A stretch of DNA of 37,189 nt from Bacillota bacterium (lineage in GTDB: Bacteria > Bacillota > Clostridia > Christensenellales > UMGS416): positions 1-37,189 of the forward strand of contig JAEEJN010000099.1 in the NCBI GenBank assembly GCA_016281935.1, in the 5' to 3' direction. Both the position numbers and the translations under genes were made by a program. Under the pieces are notes generated by a model. It did no database searches and was not told the DNA's origin. It saw only the letters and a program-made list of their open reading frames with translations. Of this stretch, positions 7,763 through 15,316 are shown in pieces (the first letter of the stretch is position 1; each line of letters begins with the position of its first letter).

Positions 7763-10003
7763 TTATTTGCCGTAACCGGCGGCGTAGTAGTTCATAAGGC
7801 AGCCTTCCGTAAGGATCCGAGCCTCCTCACGGGTGAGCCCTCTGCACATGAGCGTAATCGGGATCGATTCATCTCCGCGCAGGATTTTTGCTTCGAAAGT
7901 CTCCACCCCGGACAGGAGCTTTTCCCTGACGTCCGGAACATAGAGCCAGTCGCCGGCGTTAAACTCGAAATCCGTATCGGGATCCATCGTGAAAGGAACG
8001 ATGCCCCAGTTGATGCAGTTGGAACGATAACGCTTTGTAGCGTATTCATACGCGACGTTAGCAAAACCACCCAGTACTTTCTGGCAGGAAGCAGCCTGTT
8101 CCCTGGCAGAACCATCTCCGGGTTTGCGGGCAAAAACGCAGCTGCCGACAGAGACGTTTTCCGCGGATGCACCGATGTTTTTCAGAACCGCCTGTATTTC
8201 CTGCGGGACTGAGCCCTTCTCCCTGCCTTCCTCCATAGCACGGATGGCCTGACTTCTTCCTACATATTCCGGAACACGGCGGGACAGAGCGAATTCAGCC
8301 AGTTTGTAGGGGTTGGAACGATAGGAGGATACTTCGCCGGAAGGAATGAGTTCATCCGTCGTCGTTACTTCGTCCTGGATAACGGCACAGAGAGAGACGA
8401 GAAGATCCTTTTCCATATGAGGCATGACAGGCCAGTCCCTGATGTTGGGACCGTATACGAGCGGATCATCCTTTTGAGCTTTGCCGAATCCGTAATAACA
8501 GCGTTTCGCATAGACGGAATCATCGTATACGTAAGGGATCGGATCGAAATCGTAGTCGATGTCCGTAGCAGCTGTCAGGATACCGCCGTTTGCTGCCGTA
8601 GCGGCGATTGAACGGGCGTCCATGAGAGCGACTGCGGCAATCTGTCCGCTGGAAGGCTTGGAGCCTTCCCTGCTTGGGAAGTTTCTTGTCGCATGGCGGA
8701 TGGAGAGCCCGTGATTCGAAGGCGTGTCGCCCGCTCCGAAACAAGGTCCGCAGAAAGGCGGTTTCAGGACGGCGCCGGCTTCGATCAGATCAGCGGCAAG
8801 CCCGGATTTGATCAGCGCCAGATTGACAGGCTGGGAGGAGGGATAGACGGAGAGATCGAAGAATCCGTTTCCGATGCTCTTTCCGCGAAGGATCGCGGCA
8901 GCTTCCTCGATGTTCTCATACATTCCGCCTGAGCACCCTACGATTACGCCCTGTTCGCAGCGGACTTTTCCGTCAGATCCAAGATTGCGAAGGAGATCAA
9001 GCGTGACGCCGCCTTCCAGAACGGCATTGCATCTGGCTTCCACTTCTCTCAGGATCTCTTCAGGTCTTTCCTGCAGGTCATGTACGGTATAGGCGTTGGA
9101 GGGATGGAAGGGGAGTGCGATCATGGATTCCATCTCATCCAGATGCACCTCAAACATGCGGTCATAATACGCACCTTCCTCTGCAGCCAGAGGCCGATAA
9201 TCTTCGGGACGGCCTACAAGGTCATAGTATTTTTTGACTTTTTCATCTGTCGGCCATATGGATGTCAGACAGCTGGTTTCCGTAGTCATGACGTCGATGC
9301 CGATCCTGAAATCCATGTTCATCTGAGCAATGCCCGGCCCTGCAAACTCCAGAATGCGGTTCTTTACGAGACCGTCCGGGAAGGTCGCTCCGACCAGTGC
9401 GATCGCCACGTCATGCGGACCGATACCGTGCGGAAGCTTTCCGTCCATCCATACAAGGACGACCTCGGGATCTTCGATGTCCCAGGTGTTGTCGAGAAGC
9501 TGCTTGACAAGTTCACCGCCGCCTTCACCTACACCGAGTGTGCCGTAACAGCCGTAACGGGTATGTGAATCGGAAGCCAGGATCATCTTCCCACATCCGG
9601 CGAATTTCTCGCGTGCAAACTGGTGGATGACGCTCTGGTTCGGGGGTACATAGATACCGCCGTACTTTTTTGCTGCAGACAGACCGAACGCGTGATCATC
9701 TTCGTTGATGGTACCGCCGACGGCTGCCAAAGAATTGTGACAGTTGGTCAGAGCATAGGGAAGAGGGAACTCGGTCATCCCGGAAGCTCTGGCCGTCTGG
9801 ATAACGCCTACATATGTGATGTCATGGGACAGCATGGCATCAAAACGGATTTTCATCTTCCCGTCACTGCGGGAAACCGCATGAGCGTTGAGAATCTGAT
9901 AGGCAATCGTTCTGTTCCTGGTGGAAAGATCGGGAGACTCGGCTTTTACCGGCACTCCGTTGTGCAGGATGTACCCGGAGCCTTTGTTTTCTATCATGGA
10001 CAT
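7763..10003 (-). CDS. Aconitase family hydratase
   Basis: This 746-residue protein isomerises citrate to isocitrate through cis-aconitate using a [4Fe-4S] cluster. The three cluster cysteines are visible as Cys357 (GCSGG) and Cys418/Cys421 (FCGPCFGAG). SDSHTRYG at 144-151 is the substrate-binding block, and the C-terminal swivel domain contains RSNCINWGIVPF. It is shorter than classical AcnA and belongs to the compact family common in anaerobes, often annotated just as hydratase. The neighbouring Re-citrate synthase and isocitrate dehydrogenase support the citrate substrate. The start at 10003 has GAGGAG eight bases upstream; a second ATG two codons later is possible. It follows the GntR gene after 16 bases. 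Confidence 0.92.
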   Translation of the reverse strand: MSMIENKGSGYILHNGVPVKAESPDLSTRNRTIAYQILNAHAVSRSDGKMKIRFDAMLSHDITYVGVIQTARASGMTEFPLPYALTNCHNSLAAVGGTINEDDHAFGLSAAKKYGGIYVPPNQSVIHQFAREKFAGCGKMILASDSHTRYGCYGTLGVGEGGGELVKQLLDNTWDIEDPEVVLVWMDGKLPHGIGPHDVAIALVGATFPDGLVKNRILEFAGPGIAQMNMDFRIGIDVMTTETSCLTSIWPTDEKVKKYYDLVGRPEDYRPLAAEEGAYYDRMFEVHLDEMESMIALPFHPSNAYTVHDLQERPEEILREVEARCNAVLEGGVTLDLLRNLGSDGKVRCEQGVIVGCSGGMYENIEEAAAILRGKSIGNGFFDLSVYPSSQPVNLALIKSGLAADLIEAGAVLKPPFCGPCFGAGDTPSNHGLSIRHATRNFPSREGSKPSSGQIAAVALMDARSIAATAANGGILTAATDIDYDFDPIPYVYDDSVYAKRCYYGFGKAQKDDPLVYGPNIRDWPVMPHMEKDLLVSLCAVIQDEVTTTDELIPSGEVSSYRSNPYKLAEFALSRRVPEYVGRSQAIRAMEEGREKGSVPQEIQAVLKNIGASAENVSVGSCVFARKPGDGSAREQAASCQKVLGGFANVAYEYATKRYRSNCINWGIVPFTMDPDTDFEFNAGDWLYVPDVREKLLSGVETFEAKILRGDESIPITLMCRGLTREEARILTEGCLMNYYAAGYGK

Positions 10004-10019
10004 GGCGCTTACTCCTCTG

Positions 10020-10661
10020 CTATATGGCCTTGATTTCTTTCAGATGATTCTGTGCGCTCGTCAGGTGGGCCAGCATGGCCTGCTCAGCTTTTTCCGGGTC
10101 ACCGGATGCAATCGCTTCCACTATCGCGCGGTGTTCCGCATTGGATGCTTTGGCGCGGCTTTTGACTTCGACGGACTGCTGACGGTATTTCTGGATCTTG
10201 CGGTGCAGGGGGACCAGGGTGTCGTACAAAACGATGCTCCCACTGAATTCGTACAGGCGGGTGTGAAATTCACTGTCCAAAGCCTTGACCTGCTCGCTGT
10301 TCTTTTTTTCGGCACAGAGCTCCTGATAATCAAGAATGTCGTTCAGGATCTGCAGCTGTTCCGGCGTGATCCTTCTTGCACAGTAGGCGGCCGCCAAAAC
10401 TTCGACTCTGCGCCGGATCTCATAAATGTCGTCTGCATCCTGTTCGGTGACGCCCAGGACGGTCGTTCCCTTGCTGCTGCTTTCTACGATGTGCTCTGCT
10501 TCCAGGAGATCGAGAGCCGCTCGGACCGGAGTCCTGCTCACGCCGTATTCCTGACAGATCTGAGCTTCCGTAAGAATATCTCCTCTGGAATACTTTCCTG
10601 TCAGGATATCCTGTTCAAGTCTCTCAAAGACCTGTTCGGCCAATGATACGTTTTTCTGCAT
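10020..10661 (-). CDS. GntR family regulator, FCD subfamily
   Basis: This 213-residue DNA-binding protein has an N-terminal winged helix (about 8-72), with the GntR recognition block YGVSRTPVRAALDLLEAE. A C-terminal all-helical FCD domain follows, with the usual metal-site residues Asp129, His133, His177 and His199. FCD regulators bind small carboxylates with the help of that metal, and many repress their own operon. The gene lies inside the citrate-to-2-oxoglutarate operon, three bases after the citrate synthase stop, with its AAGGAG inside the end of that gene. I infer that it senses citrate or a related acid and acts at the double palindrome 12077-12106. The ligand and the sign of regulation are not shown by the sequence. 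Confidence 0.93.
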   Translation of the reverse strand: MQKNVSLAEQVFERLEQDILTGKYSRGDILTEAQICQEYGVSRTPVRAALDLLEAEHIVESSSKGTTVLGVTEQDADDIYEIRRRVEVLAAAYCARRITPEQLQILNDILDYQELCAEKKNSEQVKALDSEFHTRLYEFSGSIVLYDTLVPLHRKIQKYRQQSVEVKSRAKASNAEHRAIVEAIASGDPEKAEQAMLAHLTSAQNHLKEIKAI

Positions 10662-10664
10662 CCT

Positions 10665-12053
10665 TTACTCCTTATCCGCGCTGCCGGGGACAGCGCCTCC
10701 CGTCAATTCCAGGATCTTCTGTTCGAGTTCGGTATTACTGAGGACATTCTGACGTCCGTCCTCATACTCTTTGTCGATCCATTCCTTCAGAGACACGACC
10801 AGAGGATCGTTCTTCGTCATCAGCGCATCTCCGGAGAGATTGTAATGACCGTTGATCCAATAAGCGATTCCCGCAAGACCGGAGGAGCTCCCGATGAGGA
10901 CGGAGGGCCTGCGGCCAAGGATCCTGTCGGTGTCGAAAATGTTGTAGATCTCCTCGTCTTTCATGAGTCCGTCTGCATGTACGCCTGCACGGGTCACGTT
11001 GATGGCTTCTCCGGCGAAAGGCGTCATGGGAGGAACGTCGTAACCGATCTCATTGCGGTAGTAATCGGCGATCTCCGTAATAACGGTGGGATTCATGCCG
11101 TCCATGGAACCGCGGAATGCGGCATACTGCATGACCATGGATTCGAGAGGCACGTTGCCTGTGCGTTCGCCGATCCCCAGCAGTGTGCAGTTGACAGCGG
11201 AAGCACCGTACAGCCAGGCTGTGGATGCGTTGGCAACGGCCAGACCGAAATCGTTGTGGCCATGCCATTCCAGCCAACGGCTGGGGACATCCGAATAGTG
11301 CTGGAGGCCAAAGATGATGCCGGCAACGCTTCGCGGAAGTTCGACTTCCGTATAGGGGACGCCGTAACCCATGGTATCGCATGCGCGGATCTTGACCGGG
11401 ATGCCGGCTTCTTGGGAAAGCTTCATGAGTTCGTTGACGAAAGGAACGACGAAACCGTAGAAATCAGCACGTGTCAGATCTTCAAGGTGACAGCGGGGGA
11501 CGATACCGGCCTCGAACGCGTCTTTTACGGTCGCGAGATACATGTCCATCGCTTCCTTGCGCGTCTTGTGCAGCTTGTTGAAGATGTGGTAATCACTGCA
11601 GGACACCAGGATCCCCGTTTCCTTGATCTCCAGATCCCTGACCAGCTGGAAGTCTTTCTTGCTGGCCCGGATCCAGGTCGTAATCTCGGGAAACTTCAGT
11701 CCGAGATTCAGGCATTCCTCAATGGCTTTCTGATCTTTTTTGCTGTATGCGAAGAACTCCGTCTGGCGGATGATCCCGAAAGGGCCGCCCAGTTTGCTCA
11801 TGAGCTTATACAGATCTACGATCTGCTTGACGGAGTAAGGTTCGATCGACTGCTGTCCGTCGCGGAATGTGGTATCGGTGATCCAGATCTCTTCGGGCAT
11901 GCCGGTAGGCACACGGGTGTGGTTGAAACTGATCTTGGGGACCTCTTCATAGTTGAACAGATCGCGATAGAGATTCGGGTTTTCTACATCCTGCAGGGAA
12001 TAACGGTAATGGGAGTGTTCCAGCAGGTTTGTCTTTCCGGATAGTTCTAGCAT
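10665..12053 (-). CDS. Re-type citrate synthase (HMG-CoA lyase-like / isopropylmalate synthase-like fold)
   Basis: This 462-residue enzyme of the DRE-TIM metallolyase superfamily has ITDTTFRDGQQS (Asp60, Arg64), metal-ligand histidines in EWHGHNDFG (His264, His266) and GIGERTGNVPLE. The overall sequence matches the Clostridium kluyveri-type Re-citrate synthase rather than 2-isopropylmalate or homocitrate synthase. Family knowledge: it condenses acetyl-CoA and oxaloacetate to citrate with Re stereochemistry, needs Mn or Co, is oxygen sensitive, and occurs in anaerobes lacking Si-citrate synthase. Aconitase and isocitrate dehydrogenase in the same operon strongly support this. The chosen start, ATG 12053, has GGGAGGTG just upstream. 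A longer frame reaching 12125 would run back across the promoter and operator and is rejected. Homocitrate synthase remains the main alternative. Confidence 0.88.
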   Translation of the reverse strand: MLELSGKTNLLEHSHYRYSLQDVENPNLYRDLFNYEEVPKISFNHTRVPTGMPEEIWITDTTFRDGQQSIEPYSVKQIVDLYKLMSKLGGPFGIIRQTEFFAYSKKDQKAIEECLNLGLKFPEITTWIRASKKDFQLVRDLEIKETGILVSCSDYHIFNKLHKTRKEAMDMYLATVKDAFEAGIVPRCHLEDLTRADFYGFVVPFVNELMKLSQEAGIPVKIRACDTMGYGVPYTEVELPRSVAGIIFGLQHYSDVPSRWLEWHGHNDFGLAVANASTAWLYGASAVNCTLLGIGERTGNVPLESMVMQYAAFRGSMDGMNPTVITEIADYYRNEIGYDVPPMTPFAGEAINVTRAGVHADGLMKDEEIYNIFDTDRILGRRPSVLIGSSSGLAGIAYWINGHYNLSGDALMTKNDPLVVSLKEWIDKEYEDGRQNVLSNTELEQKILELTGGAVPGSADKE

Positions 12054-12076
12054 TAGGGCACCTCCCTGGAATTTAT

Positions 12077-12113
12077 GCATACAAGTATACGCAAATACGT
12101 GTATGCTTGTCAA
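12077..12113 (-). promoter_or_regulatory. Promoter with embedded double-palindrome operator of the citrate synthase operon
   Basis: On the minus strand TTGACA (12113-12108), 18 bases, TATACT (12089-12084). A large inverted repeat (arms 12077-12088 and 12095-12106, 11 of 12 positions matching) covers the spacer and the -10 box. Each arm contains its own ATACnnGTAT palindrome (12079-12088 and 12095-12104), with centres 16 bases apart. This fits two dimers of the GntR protein encoded in the operon blocking RNA polymerase. Confidence 0.75.
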
Positions 12114-12175
12114 GCCGGTATTCAAGAATACGTAAGATTCAACGATGCGTAAAATGCTTCATTCTGAAAATAGAG

Positions 12176-12210
12176 GGATCCCGGATCCATTCGATATGGA
12201 TCCGGGATCC
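12176..12210 (-). terminator. Terminator of the GH43 gene
   Basis: A perfect 15-bp stem (12176-12190 with 12196-12210) with a 5-base loop lies about 23 bases after the GH43 stop. On the minus strand it is followed by CTCTATTTT, a moderate T-tail. It separates the GH43 gene from the citrate synthase promoter. Confidence 0.65.
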
Positions 12211-12233
12211 GGGATAGATGAACAAAGTCTCTG

Positions 12234-13232
12234 TTATTTTGCTTCTGCTTCTGCTTCAGCTCTGCTCATCGGAGTATAGTCTGCAAACGTCTGCAGATAC
12301 TCTGCCCCGTATTTTTCCATGAAACCTTTCGTATCGACTGTCAGAGAATCCTTCTCCGCATCATAGTTTACAGGCAGAAATGCGGGATGAGGATGATCGT
12401 TATCCGGGTAATGCGTAGCCATCATCAGACGGCTGCCGTCAATGGAATAGAAGAAATTGTTGTGCCCCATGTTGAACGGAGTAAAGAACTCGTTCGAGAA
12501 AGAGATCTTCCCGTCCAGACCTTCGTCGAAATAGGCAAGGCTGCTGGCATACCAGTTACCGTTGGACGTACGTCCGGACCACATGACGATCAGTCTTCCC
12601 GTAGGCGTCGTATAAGTCTCCCAACCTTCGGGCATCCTGCATACGATCCCTAGGGTCAGCTCTTTTTCCGTTGCGTCAAAGACCCATTTGCGCGGGCTTC
12701 TGAAACGGGAAAGGTCATCTGTCAGTTCATTGCAGTACATCCCCGGCTTGTAGTGCTCACCGGTCCTCAGCCCGTCCGGATCGTTATACAGAAGATAGTA
12801 TCGGCCATCCTTTTCGTACAGAGTCGGATCGTTGCCGGGTCCGATGTCGGCATTCAGGATCTCATAGGGACCAAGCGGGTTCTTGGCTTTCAGTACGCAC
12901 AGGCGCTGCTCCACAGACGGATGGCTCCAGCCGGCGAACAGATAGAAACTTCCGTTGATCTCATAGACTTCCGGTGCCCAGTAACGCCATGTTGCCCAAC
13001 TGGTTCCGTCGTTGGCGAATGCGGTGTAGGGGCCTTCCCAGGTCTCGAGATCGGTTCCGACATATACCTGGAAACCGCTCTTGGCCAGAGTGCCGAACGC
13101 TTCCGTTCCGACTGTTCCGAAAAGATAGTACCGTTCTCCGCTGGTGAGGACATAAGCGTCTCGGATCGGGATCTCGTCATTGGTATAAGTGCCGAAATTA
13201 GCTGCTTTGATCGGCTGGCTGTTGCTGACCAT
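12234..13232 (-). CDS. Glycoside hydrolase family 43 protein (332 aa)
   Basis: This five-bladed beta-propeller glycosidase has no signal peptide and is probably cytoplasmic. The family residues seen are the catalytic-base Asp25 in PIRDAYV, WAPEVYEINGSFYLF around residue 87, and the pKa-modulating Asp135 in GNDPTLY. The general-acid Glu lies in the EGWETYTTPTGRLIVMWSG region but cannot be assigned with certainty. GH43 enzymes act on arabinose-, xylose- or galactose-containing oligosaccharides; substrate cannot be read from sequence. The ATG at 13232 is preferred because a perfect AGGAGG lies seven bases upstream. An in-frame ATG at 13250 would place that site inside the coding region. It lies about 100 bases downstream of the DUF3783 gene and may be partly cotranscribed with it. 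A strong hairpin follows at 12176-12210. Confidence 0.88.
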   Translation of the reverse strand: MVSNSQPIKAANFGTYTNDEIPIRDAYVLTSGERYYLFGTVGTEAFGTLAKSGFQVYVGTDLETWEGPYTAFANDGTSWATWRYWAPEVYEINGSFYLFAGWSHPSVEQRLCVLKAKNPLGPYEILNADIGPGNDPTLYEKDGRYYLLYNDPDGLRTGEHYKPGMYCNELTDDLSRFRSPRKWVFDATEKELTLGIVCRMPEGWETYTTPTGRLIVMWSGRTSNGNWYASSLAYFDEGLDGKISFSNEFFTPFNMGHNNFFYSIDGSRLMMATHYPDNDHPHPAFLPVNYDAEKDSLTVDTKGFMEKYGAEYLQTFADYTPMSRAEAEAEAK

Positions 13233-13351
13233 GGACTTTCCTCCTGTCATTTTATAGATTCACTTAACTGTTTCTATACTAACACAAAAACCGAAAAGAC
13301 GTAATATAGATTGATGCAGAAAGATAAACAGTTCAGTTGGAACGGAATTGA

Positions 13352-13723
13352 TCATCGGGCATTGCGGATGCGCTGCAGGGCACTGTGTTCGGCTTTAAGC
13401 TCTTCACACAGCCGGGCTGCCGTCCAGCTTCTGTTCGATTCGGTCGATACTGCTTTCAGAGCGACCTGTAAATCCTCTTTCCGAAGTATATCCAGGAAAG
13501 CGTTCAGCTGTGAGCCGCTGAGCTCGTGCAGAATCAGCATTTCCTCAGAGAACGAACAGGGAGAAATGTCGGCATCAGAAGCGTCTGTTTCCGTAAGGAC
13601 GCCGATCGTTTTTCCGAAATCCTCCGTGGGAACGATCCGGCAGCGGATCCCGAGAGATTCTGCCGCTTTTCGGATGCCGCGCCGTTTTTTGCCTTCCAGA
13701 TTGAATAGGAGCAGAAGAGACAT
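13352..13723 (-). CDS. DUF3783 domain protein
   Basis: This 123-residue soluble protein begins MSLLLLFNLEGKKRRGIRKAAESLGI. It then has IVPTEDFGKTIGVL, EEMLILHELSGSQLNAFLD and a C-terminal VALKAVSTESNRSW block. This pattern is the DUF3783 family found widely in Clostridia, whose function is unknown. The protein has the shape of a small alpha/beta domain with a final helix ending EELKAEHSAL. AAAGG lies eight bases before the ATG. No catalytic motif is visible. It may be cotranscribed with the downstream GH43 gene, but a shared pathway is not evident. Confidence 0.72.
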   Translation of the reverse strand: MSLLLLFNLEGKKRRGIRKAAESLGIRCRIVPTEDFGKTIGVLTETDASDADISPCSFSEEMLILHELSGSQLNAFLDILRKEDLQVALKAVSTESNRSWTAARLCEELKAEHSALQRIRNAR

Positions 13724-13770
13724 TTGAAAACCTTTCTGCCGAGGAACGTTTCATGCCCTGCGACGATACC

Positions 13771-13799
13771 AGTGTATCCGAATGCTGCAGTCTGCGCAA
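13771..13799 (-). promoter_or_regulatory. Possible promoter of the DUF3783 gene
   Basis: On the minus strand TTGCGC (13799-13794), 17 bases, TACACT (13776-13771), about 48 bases before the ATG. Both boxes are imperfect. Confidence 0.35.
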
Positions 13800-13831
13800 C
13801 CGGAGATTTCGAACCGTACCATTTTTCGGGC

Positions 13832-13861
13832 TTGACTTGAAGGGCAACGGCATGATAATAT
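13832..13861 (+). promoter_or_regulatory. Promoter of the leader RNA before the unknown gene at 14056
   Basis: TTGACT (13832-13837), 18 bases, TAATAT (13856-13861). The predicted start of transcription is near 13868. It is the only good promoter between the DUF3783 gene and the gene at 14056. Confidence 0.6.
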
Positions 13862-13867
13862 GAGTTC

Positions 13868-13957
13868 CGCACAAAAAGCCCGAAGGCTTTCATAAGGATG
13901 TCCCGATCGATTATCAGAGGTGAACTGTATCCTCTGTCCGGTCGGGACGTTTTTTTT
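13868..13957 (+). ncRNA. Candidate leader or small RNA with two hairpins ending in a strong terminator
   Basis: The predicted transcript of about 90 bases folds into a short hairpin with a CGAA loop (13875-13880 with 13885-13890), then a ten-base linker. A compound terminator stem follows: outer arms 13900-13909 with 13939-13948, one G-U pair, and inner arms 13915-13920 with 13931-13936. Eight T residues follow at 13950-13957. It matches no riboswitch or RNA family that I can recognise. Either it is an independent small RNA, or an attenuating leader for the gene at 14056, whose ATG lies about 100 bases after the T-run and which has no other clear promoter. The 332-base gap 13724-14055 holds only this element, the two promoters, and small GC hairpins with no T-tail. 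Confidence 0.5.
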
Positions 13958-14055
13958 GCAGTATAGCGTTCCTCTGCCGGGGAAGCACTGCCGGGATCCG
14001 CATCATGCGGGGAGCGTGCCAAGGTATTGCCGGATAACTGCAGAAAGGAGGCCTT

Positions 14056-14505
14056 ATGTCGTTTCGTCCTACTATTGCGTTGTATTTTCAAGGCGAGATC
14101 GCCGATATCCGGTATTATCGGAATGCGGGAGGACTCAGCCTTCTGGCGGAAGCTGCGTTTCTGGCTTCTCTGTACGGAGAATGTCAGAACAGAGAAACCT
14201 ATATGGCATGCAGATATGGTCAGGGGAAGGTCTTTCTCAGCCTTGAACCGGTTCTTCTCGAGCACACACAGGAGAATCTCAAGTTTCTGGAAAGCTGTTC
14301 GGAATATCCCCTCATCGTGGACTGTACTGCAAGATGTGTTTACAGAGCTTATCATGCGATGGAGGAAAGAGAGCTTGCAGCGCGTCCTGTGCTTGGCGGT
14401 CCCGATTGTCCCCTTGAACGGGTGAATTCCGGTACGGACCTGCTGGATCTCATGTCCGGATGTGTGATTCCGTTCTCTCTCTTCGCAGCGTGCAGGAAAC
14501 TTTGA
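14056..14505 (+). CDS. Uncharacterised 149-residue protein
   Basis: I do not recognise this family. The ATG at 14056 follows AAAGGAGG at ideal spacing, so it is very probably translated. The protein is soluble, with no signal peptide or clear membrane segment. It begins SFRPTIALYFQGEIADIRYYR and has an alanine- and leucine-rich helix after that. A conserved-looking middle reads EYPLIVDCTARCVYRAYHAMEE, and the C-terminus is cysteine-containing and hydrophobic. Eight cysteines are scattered singly, with no CxxC metal motif. It lies between the terminator-bearing leader 13868-13957 and the zinc-phospholipase-like gene, which has its own promoter starting six bases after this stop. Expression may depend on read-through of the leader terminator. 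Function is unknown. Confidence 0.7.
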   Translation: MSFRPTIALYFQGEIADIRYYRNAGGLSLLAEAAFLASLYGECQNRETYMACRYGQGKVFLSLEPVLLEHTQENLKFLESCSEYPLIVDCTARCVYRAYHAMEERELAARPVLGGPDCPLERVNSGTDLLDLMSGCVIPFSLFAACRKL

Positions 14506-14510
14506 AAGGA

Positions 14511-14538
14511 TTGACAAGCATTTTTCAGAACCTATAAT
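14511..14538 (+). promoter_or_regulatory. Promoter of the zinc-phospholipase-like gene
   Basis: TTGACA (14511-14516) and TATAAT (14533-14538) are both perfect, with a 16-base spacer. Confidence 0.75.
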
Positions 14539-14569
14539 GAATCGTATATGAAGGAGGAGCGGAAACAGT

Positions 14570-15166
14570 ATGAGATGGGTTGTACACTGGATAGTCGGAG
14601 AAGCAGCCTTAAGGGGCAGGAGATCCCTGGCTTTCCAACTGGGGTGCCTGATGCCGGACTGGTTTGAGCTGAAACCCATACACCGCTGGAGAGAATCCGG
14701 AAGCAAGTTCCTGGATCGTGCTGAGAGAGTGCGGAGCATGCCGGACGGATGGAGACGGGACTGGCTTCTGGGAACGCTTGCACATTTTGCGTGTGATTAC
14801 TGTACAATGGCCCATAATGAGGAATACTACCGCTTCTATCATCACAGGGCCTATGAAGTTCTGGCGCAGAATTATCTGATCCGGCGATGCAGGGAGAACG
14901 CCAGATGGCTTCAGACCGGCCCTGCCGAAATGCCGGCAGTGCTTACGTCGTCTGCTGACGCATCTGCTTTCCGACAGGCGTTATCCGTCTGGGTCCTAGA
15001 CCATACGGATGCGCTGCATGAAAAGATATCCGAACTGCATACGGCAAAATGGTATCAGGATGAAAGAGTAGCTGAGCTGGATATTCGGGAAGGTTTTCTT
15101 TTGGCCTCGGAACTGGTCCGGCTCATGGAGACAGGAAGAAAGAAAAAAAGACAGACCGGCACATAG
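14570..15166 (+). CDS. Zinc-dependent phospholipase C family protein
   Basis: This 198-residue protein resembles the short, cytoplasmic members of the zinc-dependent phospholipase C / S1-P1 nuclease superfamily common in Clostridia. Likely metal ligands are Asp30 (MPDWF) and His38, then His72, Asp76 and His82 in the LGTLAHFACDYCTMAHN block, and His92 plus Glu96 in HHRAYE. There is no signal peptide, unlike the secreted alpha-toxin relatives, so the name reflects fold and not a proven lipase role. An AGGAGG lies 12 bases upstream of the ATG, longer than usual. The gene has its own consensus promoter at 14511-14538 and a terminator at 15200-15233, so it is a single-gene unit. Substrate is unknown. 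Confidence 0.78.
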   Translation: MRWVVHWIVGEAALRGRRSLAFQLGCLMPDWFELKPIHRWRESGSKFLDRAERVRSMPDGWRRDWLLGTLAHFACDYCTMAHNEEYYRFYHHRAYEVLAQNYLIRRCRENARWLQTGPAEMPAVLTSSADASAFRQALSVWVLDHTDALHEKISELHTAKWYQDERVAELDIREGFLLASELVRLMETGRKKKRQTGT

Positions 15167-15199
15167 AAAAGGATATCTTTTAAGCTCATCAAAACACAA

Positions 15200-15233
15200 G
15201 GAGGCCGCTTAACTGAGCGGAGCTCCCTTTTTT
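15200..15233 (+). terminator. Terminator of the zinc-phospholipase-like gene
   Basis: A two-part stem (15200-15203 with 15223-15226, and 15205-15209 with 15216-15220) is followed by six T residues at 15228-15233. Confidence 0.8.
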
Positions 15234-15254
15234 ACTGTTCGAACAAAAAGTAAC

Positions 15255-15282
15255 TGGACAGCACATGACCGTATGATACAAT
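15255..15282 (+). promoter_or_regulatory. Promoter of the GH51 gene
   Basis: TGGACA (15255-15260), 16 bases, TACAAT (15277-15282), about 35 bases before the ATG at 15317. Confidence 0.55.
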
Positions 15283-15316
15283 GAATTGGAGAAAACGAAC
15301 ACAAAAGGAGGATCAC

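Noticed and set aside
10845-12044. A 399-codon open frame on the plus strand over the citrate synthase gene
   Set aside because: Shadow of a highly conserved minus-strand enzyme; the translation shows no family features.
12054-12125. Longer N-terminus for the citrate synthase starting at 12125
   Set aside because: The added codons cover the TTGACA/TATACT promoter and the palindromes, while ATG 12053 has a strong GGGAGGTG site.
13898-13966. A 22-codon frame (ATG 13898 to TAG 13964) overlapping the leader terminator, which could be a leader peptide
   Set aside because: AAGG abuts the ATG with no spacing, so initiation would be poor, and the frame simply runs through the terminator stem and T-run.
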